The translations under genes were made by a program, and so were the position numbers. 5,326 bases of DNA, from NCBI GenBank assembly GCA_023405705.1, contig JAEXXR010000250.1, positions 1 through 5,326 on the forward strand, written 5' to 3'. Each line of letters opens with the position of its first letter. Positions within the stretch are counted from its first letter, which is position 1. This DNA is from Actinomycetes bacterium (GTDB lineage Bacteria > Actinomycetota > Thermoleophilia > Solirubrobacterales > Solirubrobacteraceae). Shown one piece after another: positions 1 through 5,290 of this stretch. Under the pieces are notes generated by a model. That model was not told the origin of the DNA. It worked only from the letters and a program-made list of their open reading frames with translations, and searched no databases.

Positions 1-970
1 GCTGCCAGAACGGCTGCACGCCGGTGATCACGAAGCCGTTCTGCAGCACCGCCGGGATGAAGACGCCGAAGACGGTCCCGAGGATCGTGCCGATGCCGCC
101 GAAGAGGCTGGTGCCGCCGATCACGACGGCCGTGATCGACTGCAGGTTGTCGGTCGCGTGGCCGCCGATCGTCGTCGTGCCGAAGCGCGCGAGCGAGAGG
201 AAGCCGGCGAGGCCGGAGAGCACGCCCGCGAGCGTGTAGACCTTCATCAGGTGGCGGTCGACGGCGATGCCGGCGCGGCGCGCCGCCTCCATGTTGGAGC
301 CGACCGCGTAGGTGAAGCGGCCGAAGCGCGTCTTCGCCAGCAGGATCCCGAAGACGGCCGCGACCAGCAGCGCGATCACGACGAGCCATGGGATCTCGCC
401 GAACAGCCGGCCGGTGCCGACCGTGTCGATCAGGTCGTACGGGACGTCGCGCTCGTCGATGCCGCCGGTGATCACCAGCGCGGCGCCGAGCGCCATCCCG
501 AAGGTGCCGAGCGTGACGATCAGCGGGGTGATCTTCGCCTTCGCGACGAGGAAGCCGTTCAGCAGCCCCCACGCGCCGCCGGAGACGAGCGCGGCGAGCA
601 GCCCGACGACGATCGTGCCGGCGCCGTCGCCGCCGGTCCACTGCATCACCTTCGCCGAGATCACGCCGGAGAAGACGAGGATCGAGCCGACCGACAGGTC
701 GATGCCGGCGGTGATGATGATGAACGTCTGGCCGACCGCGAGCACCAGCAGGATCGCCGCGTCGGTCGAGATGTTGCGGCCGTTGGCGACCGTCAGGAAG
801 CTGCCCGGCTCGACGATCGAGAAGGCGGCGATCAGGGCGACGAGGATCAGGCCGATCCAGATGCTGGAGCCGGCGACGAGCACCGCCCACCACGGCGCTC
901 TGGGGAGCGCGTCGACGTCCTCCTCGGGCGCGGCCGTCTCGGCCGGCGCGGTCTTGGGCGCATCGCTCAT
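1..970 (-). CDS. RbsC/FrcC-like sugar ABC transporter permease (CUT2 class), 3' end beyond window
   Basis: Inner-membrane permease of a ribose/fructose-type ABC importer, forming the translocation path with the ATPase encoded just upstream. I translated it by hand: 323 residues are open from the ATG at 970 to the window edge with no stop. A hydrophilic Ala/Pro/Glu-rich N-terminal tail (about 1-26) precedes about eight hydrophobic stretches (roughly 28-52, 70-88, 92-107, 119-143, 147-168, 194-212, 243-262, 279-308). Family hallmarks are TAGIDLSVGS (about 87-96), the ATPase-contacting loop GSNMEAARRAGI (about 224-235) and QNGFVITGVQPFWQ at the visible end. RbsC-type proteins continue only a few tens of residues past that point, so just the last helix is probably missing. 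The start overlaps the ATPase stop in ATGA, and an AAGGAG ribosome-binding site lies 8 nt upstream. The substrate is not readable from the permease; sugar import is inferred from the family. Confidence 0.93.
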   Translation of the reverse strand, partial: MSDAPKTAPAETAAPEEDVDALPRAPWWAVLVAGSSIWIGLILVALIAAFSIVEPGSFLTVANGRNISTDAAILLVLAVGQTFIIITAGIDLSVGSILVFSGVISAKVMQWTGGDGAGTIVVGLLAALVSGGAWGLLNGFLVAKAKITPLIVTLGTFGMALGAALVITGGIDERDVPYDLIDTVGTGRLFGEIPWLVVIALLVAAVFGILLAKTRFGRFTYAVGSNMEAARRAGIAVDRHLMKVYTLAGVLSGLAGFLSLARFGTTTIGGHATDNLQSITAVVIGGTSLFGGIGTILGTVFGVFIPAVLQNGFVITGVQPFWQ

Positions 971-1749
971 GCGTCCTTCTCCTTCTCGTGCTCGATCGCA
1001 CCCGTCATCGCGCCGACGATCTCCTCCATCGTCACGTTGTCGCGTTCGAAGCGGGCGACCCGCCGGCCGAGGCGCAGCACCTCGATCCGGTCGGCGACCT
1101 CGAGCACCTCGGGCATGTTGTGGCTGATCAGGACGACCGCGATCCCGCGCGACCGCACGCGGTCGATCAGGTCGAGGACGTTGCGCGTCTGCACGACGCC
1201 GAGCGCGGCCGTCGGCTCGTCCATGAAGACGACCTTGTCGGCCCACATCACGGCGCGCGCGACGGCGACGCCCTGGCGCTGGCCGCCCGACATCGACGCG
1301 ACCGGATCGGCGGTGTCCTGGATCCGCACGCCGAGGTCGTGGAACGCTCTGTCGCCGCGGCGCTTCATCTCGGCGTCGTCGAGGAAGCCGAGCTTGCCGA
1401 GCAGCCCTCTGCGGCGCAGCTCGCGGCCGAGGTAGAGGTTGGCCGCCGGCTGCAGCTCGGCCGCCAGCGCGAGGTCCTGGTAGACGACCTCGATCCCGTG
1501 GGCGCGCGCGTCGACCGGCGAGCTGAACGCGACCGGTCTGCCGTCGACCAGCAGCTGCCCCTCGTCGGGCGCGTGGACGCCGGCGAGCGTCTTCACCAGC
1601 GTGCTCTTGCCGGCGCCGTTGTCGCCGCAGAGCGCGACGACCTCGCCCGGGTAGACGGCGAAGTTCGCGCCGCGCAGCGCGCGCACGCGGCCGAAGCTCT
1701 TGACGACGCCGCGCGCCTCCAGGAGCGGCTGGCGCTCCGTGGCGGTCAT
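967..1749 (-). CDS. FrcA-like single-domain sugar ABC transporter ATP-binding protein
   Basis: Cytoplasmic ATPase (260 aa) powering the permease encoded immediately downstream. All nucleotide-binding motifs are intact: Walker A GDNGAGKST (42-50), Q-loop YQD (90-92), signature SGGQRQG (154-160), Walker B VVFMDEPT (173-180) and the switch histidine in SHNMPEV (His210). RbsA and most CUT2 ATPases are tandem two-domain proteins of about 500 aa. This one is a single domain like rhizobial FrcA (also about 260 aa), whose LGREIR, SGGQRQGVAVARA and VLISHNMP segments it closely matches from memory; a homodimer is expected. The ATG at 1749 overlaps the YjbQ stop in ATGA, with AGGTG 8 nt upstream. An in-frame extension to 1863 exists but lies wholly inside the YjbQ gene and reads as low-complexity Arg/Gly/Asp, so I rejected it. 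The acidic/lysine tail (EHEKEKDA) also encodes the ribosome-binding site of the permease gene. Confidence 0.95.
   Translation of the reverse strand: MTATERQPLLEARGVVKSFGRVRALRGANFAVYPGEVVALCGDNGAGKSTLVKTLAGVHAPDEGQLLVDGRPVAFSSPVDARAHGIEVVYQDLALAAELQPAANLYLGRELRRRGLLGKLGFLDDAEMKRRGDRAFHDLGVRIQDTADPVASMSGGQRQGVAVARAVMWADKVVFMDEPTAALGVVQTRNVLDLIDRVRSRGIAVVLISHNMPEVLEVADRIEVLRLGRRVARFERDNVTMEEIVGAMTGAIEHEKEKDA
979..984 (-). promoter_or_regulatory. Ribosome-binding site of the permease gene, embedded in the ATPase C-terminus
   Basis: AAGGAG lies 8 nt before the permease ATG and is made by the Glu-Lys codons at the end of the ATPase gene. It supports the chosen permease start in the ATGA overlap. 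It is the strongest Shine-Dalgarno sequence in the operon, with an AAGGA repeat closer to the start. Confidence 0.7.
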
Positions 1750-2177
1750 GCGGCCATCACCTGCACGATCGCCTCGCGGTGGAGCGGCCCGTCCAGCTCG
1801 ACGAAGTAGATCGTCTGGCGGCCGCCCATCACCAGCTCGCCGTCCTCGATCGGGAAGGCGCACTGGAAGCCGAGCAGCGCCCCGCGCAGGTGCGACGGCG
1901 CGTTGACGGCCATCTGGCCGTCGGAGTGCAGGAAGCGCGCGTGGCGGTAGTTCCTCCCGGCCGGCGCCAGCTCCTCGAGCATCTCCACGATGTCGTCCTC
2001 GAGGTCGACGAGCCCCTCGTTGACGGTGATCGCCGTCGTCGTGTGGAGCGTCATCACGAGCGCCTGGCCGTCCTTGGCGCCGCTGTCGCGGACGAGCTGG
2101 CGGACGCGTTCGGTGATGTCGATCACCTCGGTGTCGCCGGTCGTCTGGATGCCGAAGCGGATGATCTGGGATCTCAT
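1746..2177 (-). CDS. yjbQ: YjbQ family protein (UPF0047; 'secondary thiamine-phosphate synthase')
   Basis: A 143-aa protein, about the usual size for this small single-domain family. Recognisable segments are TLHTTTAITVNEG (43-55), NYRHA (76-80), PSHLRGALLG (94-103) and the C-terminal GGRQTIYFVELDGP (118-131), which matches the family's 'GTWQGIFFCEFDGP' type ending. Putative active-site histidines His45, His79 and His96 are all present. Between the second and third His there is a stretch (about 81-92, FLHSDGQMAVNA) that looks longer than in many relatives. Members have weak thiamine-phosphate synthase activity, but their main role is unsettled, and a thiamine function is not suggested by this sugar-operon context. 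The ATG at 2177 overlaps the amidohydrolase stop (ATGA); a GGAGG site sits 10 nt upstream, inside the last codons of that gene. The next gene, the ABC ATPase, starts within this gene's stop codon. Family assignment is firm; function here is unknown. Confidence 0.9.
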   Translation of the reverse strand: MRSQIIRFGIQTTGDTEVIDITERVRQLVRDSGAKDGQALVMTLHTTTAITVNEGLVDLEDDIVEMLEELAPAGRNYRHARFLHSDGQMAVNAPSHLRGALLGFQCAFPIEDGELVMGGRQTIYFVELDGPLHREAIVQVMAA

Positions 2178-3028
2178 GCCGCCGTCCCCTCCAGTCTCAG
2201 CAGGCGGGCCGCGTTGTCGTGGAAGACCTTGCGCTCCAGCGTCGGCCGCAGACCGAGTCTGCGGACGCCGTCGGCGACCCGCTTGGGGTCGACGCGCGGG
2301 TAGTTGGAGCCGAACAGCACCTGCTCGTGGAGGCTGCGGTCGAGCAGGTCGAGCCCGACGCCCTCCAGCACGTGGCGCAGGGACTCCGGCGGCGTGCCGC
2401 TGTAGAGGATCGACGTGTCGAGATGGACGTTGCGGTGCTTGAGCGCGAGCATCACCGACTCGTTCACCCACGGCCAGCCGAAGTGCGGGATCACGATCCG
2501 CAGCTCGGGGAAGGCGTGGACGACCTCCTCCAGCGCGAGCGGGTTCGCTCTCGCGGAGCGCCCCTTCGGCGCCCAGCTGAGGCCGCAGTGGATCAGCACC
2601 GGGATGTCCAGCTCGACGCACGCCTGGTAGACCGGGAACGCGGTCTCCGGGTCGGCCGGGTCGAACTGCTGCAGCGCCGGGTCGAGCTTCAGCCCGACGA
2701 GGCCGTACTCCTTCACGGCCTTCTCCAGCTTGGCGGGCGCGTCGGCCTCGCGCGGGTCGACGGAGGCGAAGCCGATCACGCGATCGGTCATCTCCATCAG
2801 CCGCACGACCTGCTCGTTGGAGACGACCTTCAGGCCGTGCGCGGTCGTGCAGTCGATCGGCAGCACGACGGCCTTGTCGATGCCGGCCTCGTCGAGGTGC
2901 AGCTCGTAGGTGCGCAGCGGCTGCGGCGCGATGAAGAGGCCGAAGACGTCGTGCACGGCGCGTCTCAGCTCCGGATCGCCGTCGAGCAGCTCGGCGATCT
3001 GCACGGGATGTGTGTGGATGTCGATCAC
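2174..3028 (-). CDS. Amidohydrolase, Amidohydro_2 family (TIM-barrel metal-dependent hydrolase)
   Basis: A predicted cytoplasmic 284-aa metal-dependent hydrolase or decarboxylase-fold enzyme (COG2159/PF04909 type). It begins with the N-terminal metal motif DIHTHP (His5, His7). Further family positions are GLKLDP (Lys114), PVLIHCG (His147), IVIPHFG (His182) and LFGSNYPRVDP (238-248). In the last motif most relatives have Asp (FGSDYP) as an active-site residue, but this protein has Asn242. I chose the GTG at 3028 because HxH then lies at residues 5-7, as is usual, and because GTG overlaps the kinase TGA in GTGA. A GGAGG lies 12 nt upstream, a slightly long spacing, and could pair with a CCTCC between it and the start. 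The reading frame is open as far as 3952 but lies inside the kinase gene and reads as Arg/Gly-rich low complexity. The substrate is unknown; position suggests action on the imported compound or on a product of the kinase/deglycase pair. Confidence 0.9.
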   Translation of the reverse strand: MIDIHTHPVQIAELLDGDPELRRAVHDVFGLFIAPQPLRTYELHLDEAGIDKAVVLPIDCTTAHGLKVVSNEQVVRLMEMTDRVIGFASVDPREADAPAKLEKAVKEYGLVGLKLDPALQQFDPADPETAFPVYQACVELDIPVLIHCGLSWAPKGRSARANPLALEEVVHAFPELRIVIPHFGWPWVNESVMLALKHRNVHLDTSILYSGTPPESLRHVLEGVGLDLLDRSLHEQVLFGSNYPRVDPKRVADGVRRLGLRPTLERKVFHDNAARLLRLEGTAA

Positions 3029-4062
3029 GTGGAGGGCCCACCTCCGCGGGCTTCGGTTCGAGTTGGGACGGAGGGCAGCGCGACGCCGAGCGCAGCGGCC
3101 GCCGCGATCGCCTCGGCGAGCGAGGCGTGGCGGTCGGCCGCGCGCGAGACGTGGACCCCGGCGGCCGCGCTGCCGAGGGCCAGCGCCGGTTGAAGCTCCC
3201 ACCCGGTCAGGTGGGCGAAGAGGAAGGCGGCGTCGAAGGCGTCGCCGGCGCCGACCGCGTCGACGACCTCGACGTCGATCGCGCGCACGGAGGCGGTCTG
3301 CTCGCCGTCGACGGCGACGCTGCCGTCGGCGCCGCACTTGACGACGACCAGCGACGGGCCACACGACTGCAGGGCGCGGGCAGCCTGCAGCGGATCGTCG
3401 ATGCCGGTGATCGCCGACGCCTCGTCGAGGTTCGGCAGGAGGACGTCGACGTGGCGCAGCGCGGCGCGGACGCCCGCGACCGTCTCCGCTCTCCACCCGT
3501 CGGGGTCCCAGCCGGTGTCGAGCACCGTGCGGCGGCCCTCCGAGCGGGCGCGCGCGAGGATCCGCGCGGCCGCGCCCGGGTCGAGGCCGGGGACCGAGAA
3601 GAGGCCGACGAGGCAGACGACCGGCGCGTGCGCGGCGGAGGCCCAGCCGCGTTCGACGAGCGCCTCGTCGAAGTCGGCGAGCGAGGCGAAGTGCGAGACG
3701 AAGGCGCGCTCGCCGTCCGGGCGCACGACGCCGACGGTGATGCCGGTGACGGTGCCCGGTCTGACCTCGACGCCGGCCGTGCCGATGCCGGCGGCGTGGA
3801 GGTCGGCGAGGATGCCGCGCCCGGCCGCGTCGTCGCCGACGTTGGCGACGACGTCGACCGGGACGCCCAGCTTCGCGAGCCCGAGGCCGACGTAGCCGGC
3901 CTGGCCGGAGGTGACGGTCGCGTGGTCGCTGCCGGCGACCTCCTGCCCCCACTGCGGGAGCGCCTCGACGCCGCGGACGATCAGGTCGAGGTTGAGGTTG
4001 CCGATCAGGCAGATCGCCGGGGGCGCGGCCTGCTCGGCCGCGCCTGTGGTCGGATCGCTCAT
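3025..4062 (-). CDS. PfkB-family carbohydrate kinase (candidate FrlD/FraD-type fructosamine kinase)
   Basis: A 345-aa ribokinase-fold ATP-dependent sugar kinase of the cytoplasm. The N-terminal strand ICLIGNLNLDLIV (17-29) is typical. The first PfkB signature region is TSGQAGYVGLGLAKLG (51-66), where the usual Gly-Gly and Asn are replaced. The NxxE motif is NLDEA (211-215), and the anion-hole/catalytic motif is DAVGAGDAF (268-276), with Asp274 as the expected base. In frl and fra systems a PfkB kinase phosphorylates the Amadori compound at O6 before the deglycase acts; the FrlB-like gene directly upstream suggests the same role here, but sequence alone does not fix the substrate. The ATG at 4062 starts 38 nt after the preceding stop and has no clear Shine-Dalgarno sequence. 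No better in-frame start is visible; an extension to 4431 would lie inside the upstream gene. The C-terminal tail (about 330-345) is hydrophilic and looks unstructured. Confidence 0.92.
   Translation of the reverse strand: MSDPTTGAAEQAAPPAICLIGNLNLDLIVRGVEALPQWGQEVAGSDHATVTSGQAGYVGLGLAKLGVPVDVVANVGDDAAGRGILADLHAAGIGTAGVEVRPGTVTGITVGVVRPDGERAFVSHFASLADFDEALVERGWASAAHAPVVCLVGLFSVPGLDPGAAARILARARSEGRRTVLDTGWDPDGWRAETVAGVRAALRHVDVLLPNLDEASAITGIDDPLQAARALQSCGPSLVVVKCGADGSVAVDGEQTASVRAIDVEVVDAVGAGDAFDAAFLFAHLTGWELQPALALGSAAAGVHVSRAADRHASLAEAIAAAAALGVALPSVPTRTEARGGGPST
3031..3045 (-). promoter_or_regulatory. Possible hairpin hiding the amidohydrolase ribosome-binding site
   Basis: On the transcript GGAGG (3041-3045) is followed after a 5-nt loop by CCTCC (3031-3035), giving a 5-bp stem that would cover the Shine-Dalgarno sequence just before the GTG start at 3028. 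Ribosomes finishing the kinase gene, whose TGA overlaps this GTG, would melt it. This fits translational coupling but is short enough to be chance. Confidence 0.35.
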
Positions 4063-4100
4063 GCGTTGCTCTGGGCTCGCGTTGCGGGTGCTCGGTGCGC

Positions 4101-5117
4101 CTAGTAGGCGATCTGGCGGTAGTAGCGGCGGGTCGTGAGCGGGTGGTCGCGCAGCACCTCGAGGTGCGCGGAGAGCCGCTCCAGCGCGGTCGCCAGCAGG
4201 ACCGGCGAGATCAGCGCGCGCGTCGCGTCGGAGATGCCGGGCAGCTCGAACTGCGCCGGGTCGATCACCTGCAGCTTGTCGGTGATCGTCGGCGCGAATC
4301 TGGCGACGCGGTCGGCGAGCGGACGGGCGTCGTCCTCGCTCTGCAGCAGGAGGACGGAGACGTCTCTCTCCAGCAGCTCCAGCGTCCCGTGGAAGAAGTC
4401 GGAAGCGTGGACCGGACGGGTCCGGATCCACTGCATCTCCTCCAGGATGCAGGTGCCGTAGTACCAGGCCTCGGCCCAGGCCGAGCCGCCGCCCACGATG
4501 ATGTGGTAGGGCTCCTCCTTGTAGAGCGTCGCCAGCTCCTCGGCGCGCGGCTCGAACGCCTGCTTGACGTCGACGAGCAGGTCGGGGAGCAGCTTCAGCT
4601 CGGCGGCGAGCGCGTCGTAGCCGCCATCCAGCTCGCCGCGCGCGTCGAGGACGGCGAGCGCGATCAGCAGCGACTGGAGGTAGAACGACTCCGAGGAGGT
4701 GTCGTCGGCGGCGTGGACGGTGAAGTTGTGGTCGGCCTTCGTCGCGACGGGGCTGTCGGCGCTGCCGGTCAGCGCGATCACCGTCGCGCCTCTCCCCTGC
4801 GCGTACTCGAGGACCTCGATCGCCTCCTTGGTGGTGCCGGAGAGCGACGGGATCACGACGATCGACTGCTCGCCCAGCGTGACGTCGCCGACCGCGACGA
4901 TCTCGGCGGCGTGGACCAGCTTCACCGGGAAGGCGGTCGAGCGCGCGAGCAGCTGCGCGGCGGGGAGCATCAGCACGCCCGCGCCGCCGGCGCCGAGGAA
5001 GAAGAGGTTGCCCGCACCTCCGTCCAACAGTCTGCCCACCGTCTCGCGCAGGGGGCCGGCAAGCGCGACGGCCTCGCCCTGGATCGAACGGAAGCGGTCT
5101 GCGTCGAAGTTCAGCAT
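4101..5117 (-). CDS. SIS-domain sugar-phosphate deglycase, FrlB/FraB-like (fructosamine 6-phosphate deglycase)
   Basis: First gene of the operon; 338 aa, close to E. coli FrlB (about 340). Two SIS domains are visible. The N-terminal one has NLFFLGAGGAGV (37-48) and the phosphosugar-loop type PSLSGTTKEAIE (90-101); the second starts near HIIVGGGSAWAEAW (205-218). A strong family match to FrlB, compared from memory, runs through EEMQW...DFFHGTLELLE (226-250) and the C-terminal DHPLTTRRYY (324-333), parallel to FrlB KDHNPDERRYY. The acid/base pair of FraB is Glu214 and His230, 16 residues apart; here Glu227 and His243 have the same spacing, which supports deglycase chemistry. That reaction splits a 6-phosphofructosyl-amine into glucose 6-phosphate and the free amine or amino acid. 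The ATG at 5117 has AAGGA 6 nt upstream and gives the right N-terminal length. The frame stays open to 5297, but that extension covers the promoter and is not protein-like. The amine partner is unknown; a related SIS isomerase or deaminase is the main alternative. Confidence 0.9.
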   Translation of the reverse strand: MLNFDADRFRSIQGEAVALAGPLRETVGRLLDGGAGNLFFLGAGGAGVLMLPAAQLLARSTAFPVKLVHAAEIVAVGDVTLGEQSIVVIPSLSGTTKEAIEVLEYAQGRGATVIALTGSADSPVATKADHNFTVHAADDTSSESFYLQSLLIALAVLDARGELDGGYDALAAELKLLPDLLVDVKQAFEPRAEELATLYKEEPYHIIVGGGSAWAEAWYYGTCILEEMQWIRTRPVHASDFFHGTLELLERDVSVLLLQSEDDARPLADRVARFAPTITDKLQVIDPAQFELPGISDATRALISPVLLATALERLSAHLEVLRDHPLTTRRYYRQIAY

Positions 5118-5135
5118 GCAGGGTCCTTCAGTCGG

Positions 5136-5157
5136 GCGGCAGGCGTCCGCCTGCCGC
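5136..5157 (-). promoter_or_regulatory. Strong leader hairpin just upstream of the first ribosome-binding site
   Basis: GCGGCAGGC and GCCTGCCGC form a perfect 9-bp GC-rich stem around a 4-nt loop. On the transcript it ends 7 nt before the AAGGA ribosome-binding site (5124-5128) of the deglycase gene. There is no U-tract after it, so I do not call it an intrinsic terminator. A role in mRNA stability or leader-based control is possible but unproven. Confidence 0.55.
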
Positions 5158-5189
5158 TCAGGTGATCGCTTCGCGCCGCACGCCCGACC

Positions 5190-5220
5190 GGTTCGCCGAC
5201 TCTCTCTGCCACCGGCGACC
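5190..5220 (-). promoter_or_regulatory. Weaker hairpin in the early leader
   Basis: The arms at 5190-5198 and 5213-5220 pair over 8 bp with a single bulged base and a 14-nt loop. It lies about 25 nt after the predicted transcription start. With the stronger hairpin at 5136-5157 it makes the leader look structured. A random origin is quite possible at this GC content. Confidence 0.25.
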
Positions 5221-5224
5221 CAAC

Positions 5225-5235
5225 TTGTCGGACGT
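5225..5235. promoter_or_regulatory. Second, imperfect operator-like site just downstream of the predicted start
   Basis: TTGTCGGACGT repeats the core of the spacer palindrome in the same orientation 37 bp away, both sites reading ACTTGTnGGACnnCC (5223-5237 and 5260-5274). Its right half-site is imperfect for TNGTNNNACNA. It overlaps a separate near-palindrome, GTCGGACGTCCAAC (5227-5240), centred on the perfect GGACGTCC. Its position about 10-20 nt after the predicted transcription start would suit a second repressor site. Confidence 0.4.
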
Positions 5236-5250
5236 CCAACGTCGGAAGGC

Positions 5251-5279
5251 AGGTTAGGGACTTGTAGGACAACCGTCAA
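5251..5279 (-). promoter_or_regulatory. Probable housekeeping-sigma promoter of the operon
   Basis: On the minus strand, TTGACG (5274-5279) and TAACCT (5251-5256) are separated by exactly 17 bp. This fits the -35 TTGACA and -10 TAnnnT patterns of primary-sigma promoters in actinobacteria. Transcription would start near 5244 and leave a leader of about 127 nt before the first ATG at 5117. This is the only convincing promoter in the window, and it stands at the head of the operon. The spacer holds a palindrome described separately. Called by eye, without scoring. Confidence 0.65.
5262..5272. promoter_or_regulatory. GntR/FadR-type operator palindrome in the promoter spacer
   Basis: TTGTAGGACAA is a perfect TTGT-N3-ACAA inverted repeat and fits the FadR-subfamily GntR operator consensus TNGTNNNACNA. 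It lies between the -35 and -10 boxes, where a bound repressor would block RNA polymerase. It shares ACTTGTnGGAC with the site at 5225-5235. No regulator gene is in the window, so the binding protein is inferred only from the sequence pattern. Confidence 0.55.
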
Positions 5280-5290
5280 GCGACGCGGTC

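Noticed and set aside
158..1435. Long plus-strand open frame antisense to the permease and ATPase
   Set aside because: It is rich in Arg, Asp and Glu without domain signals and lies opposite two clear transporter genes. It is a typical antisense shadow in high-GC DNA.
5136..5157. Leader hairpin as an intrinsic terminator
   Set aside because: No U-tract follows it and it lies only 7 nt before the first gene's ribosome-binding site.
3010..5165. Plus-strand open frames of about 360 codons opposite the kinase and deglycase
   Set aside because: Composition is low-complexity Arg/Gly/Asp/Val, no family motif is visible, and the minus-strand genes carry intact catalytic motifs.
5163..5212. Possible GTG-started leader peptide in the 5' leader
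   Set aside because: No Shine-Dalgarno sequence precedes it, and the frame runs on into the deglycase gene out of frame rather than ending as a short leader peptide.
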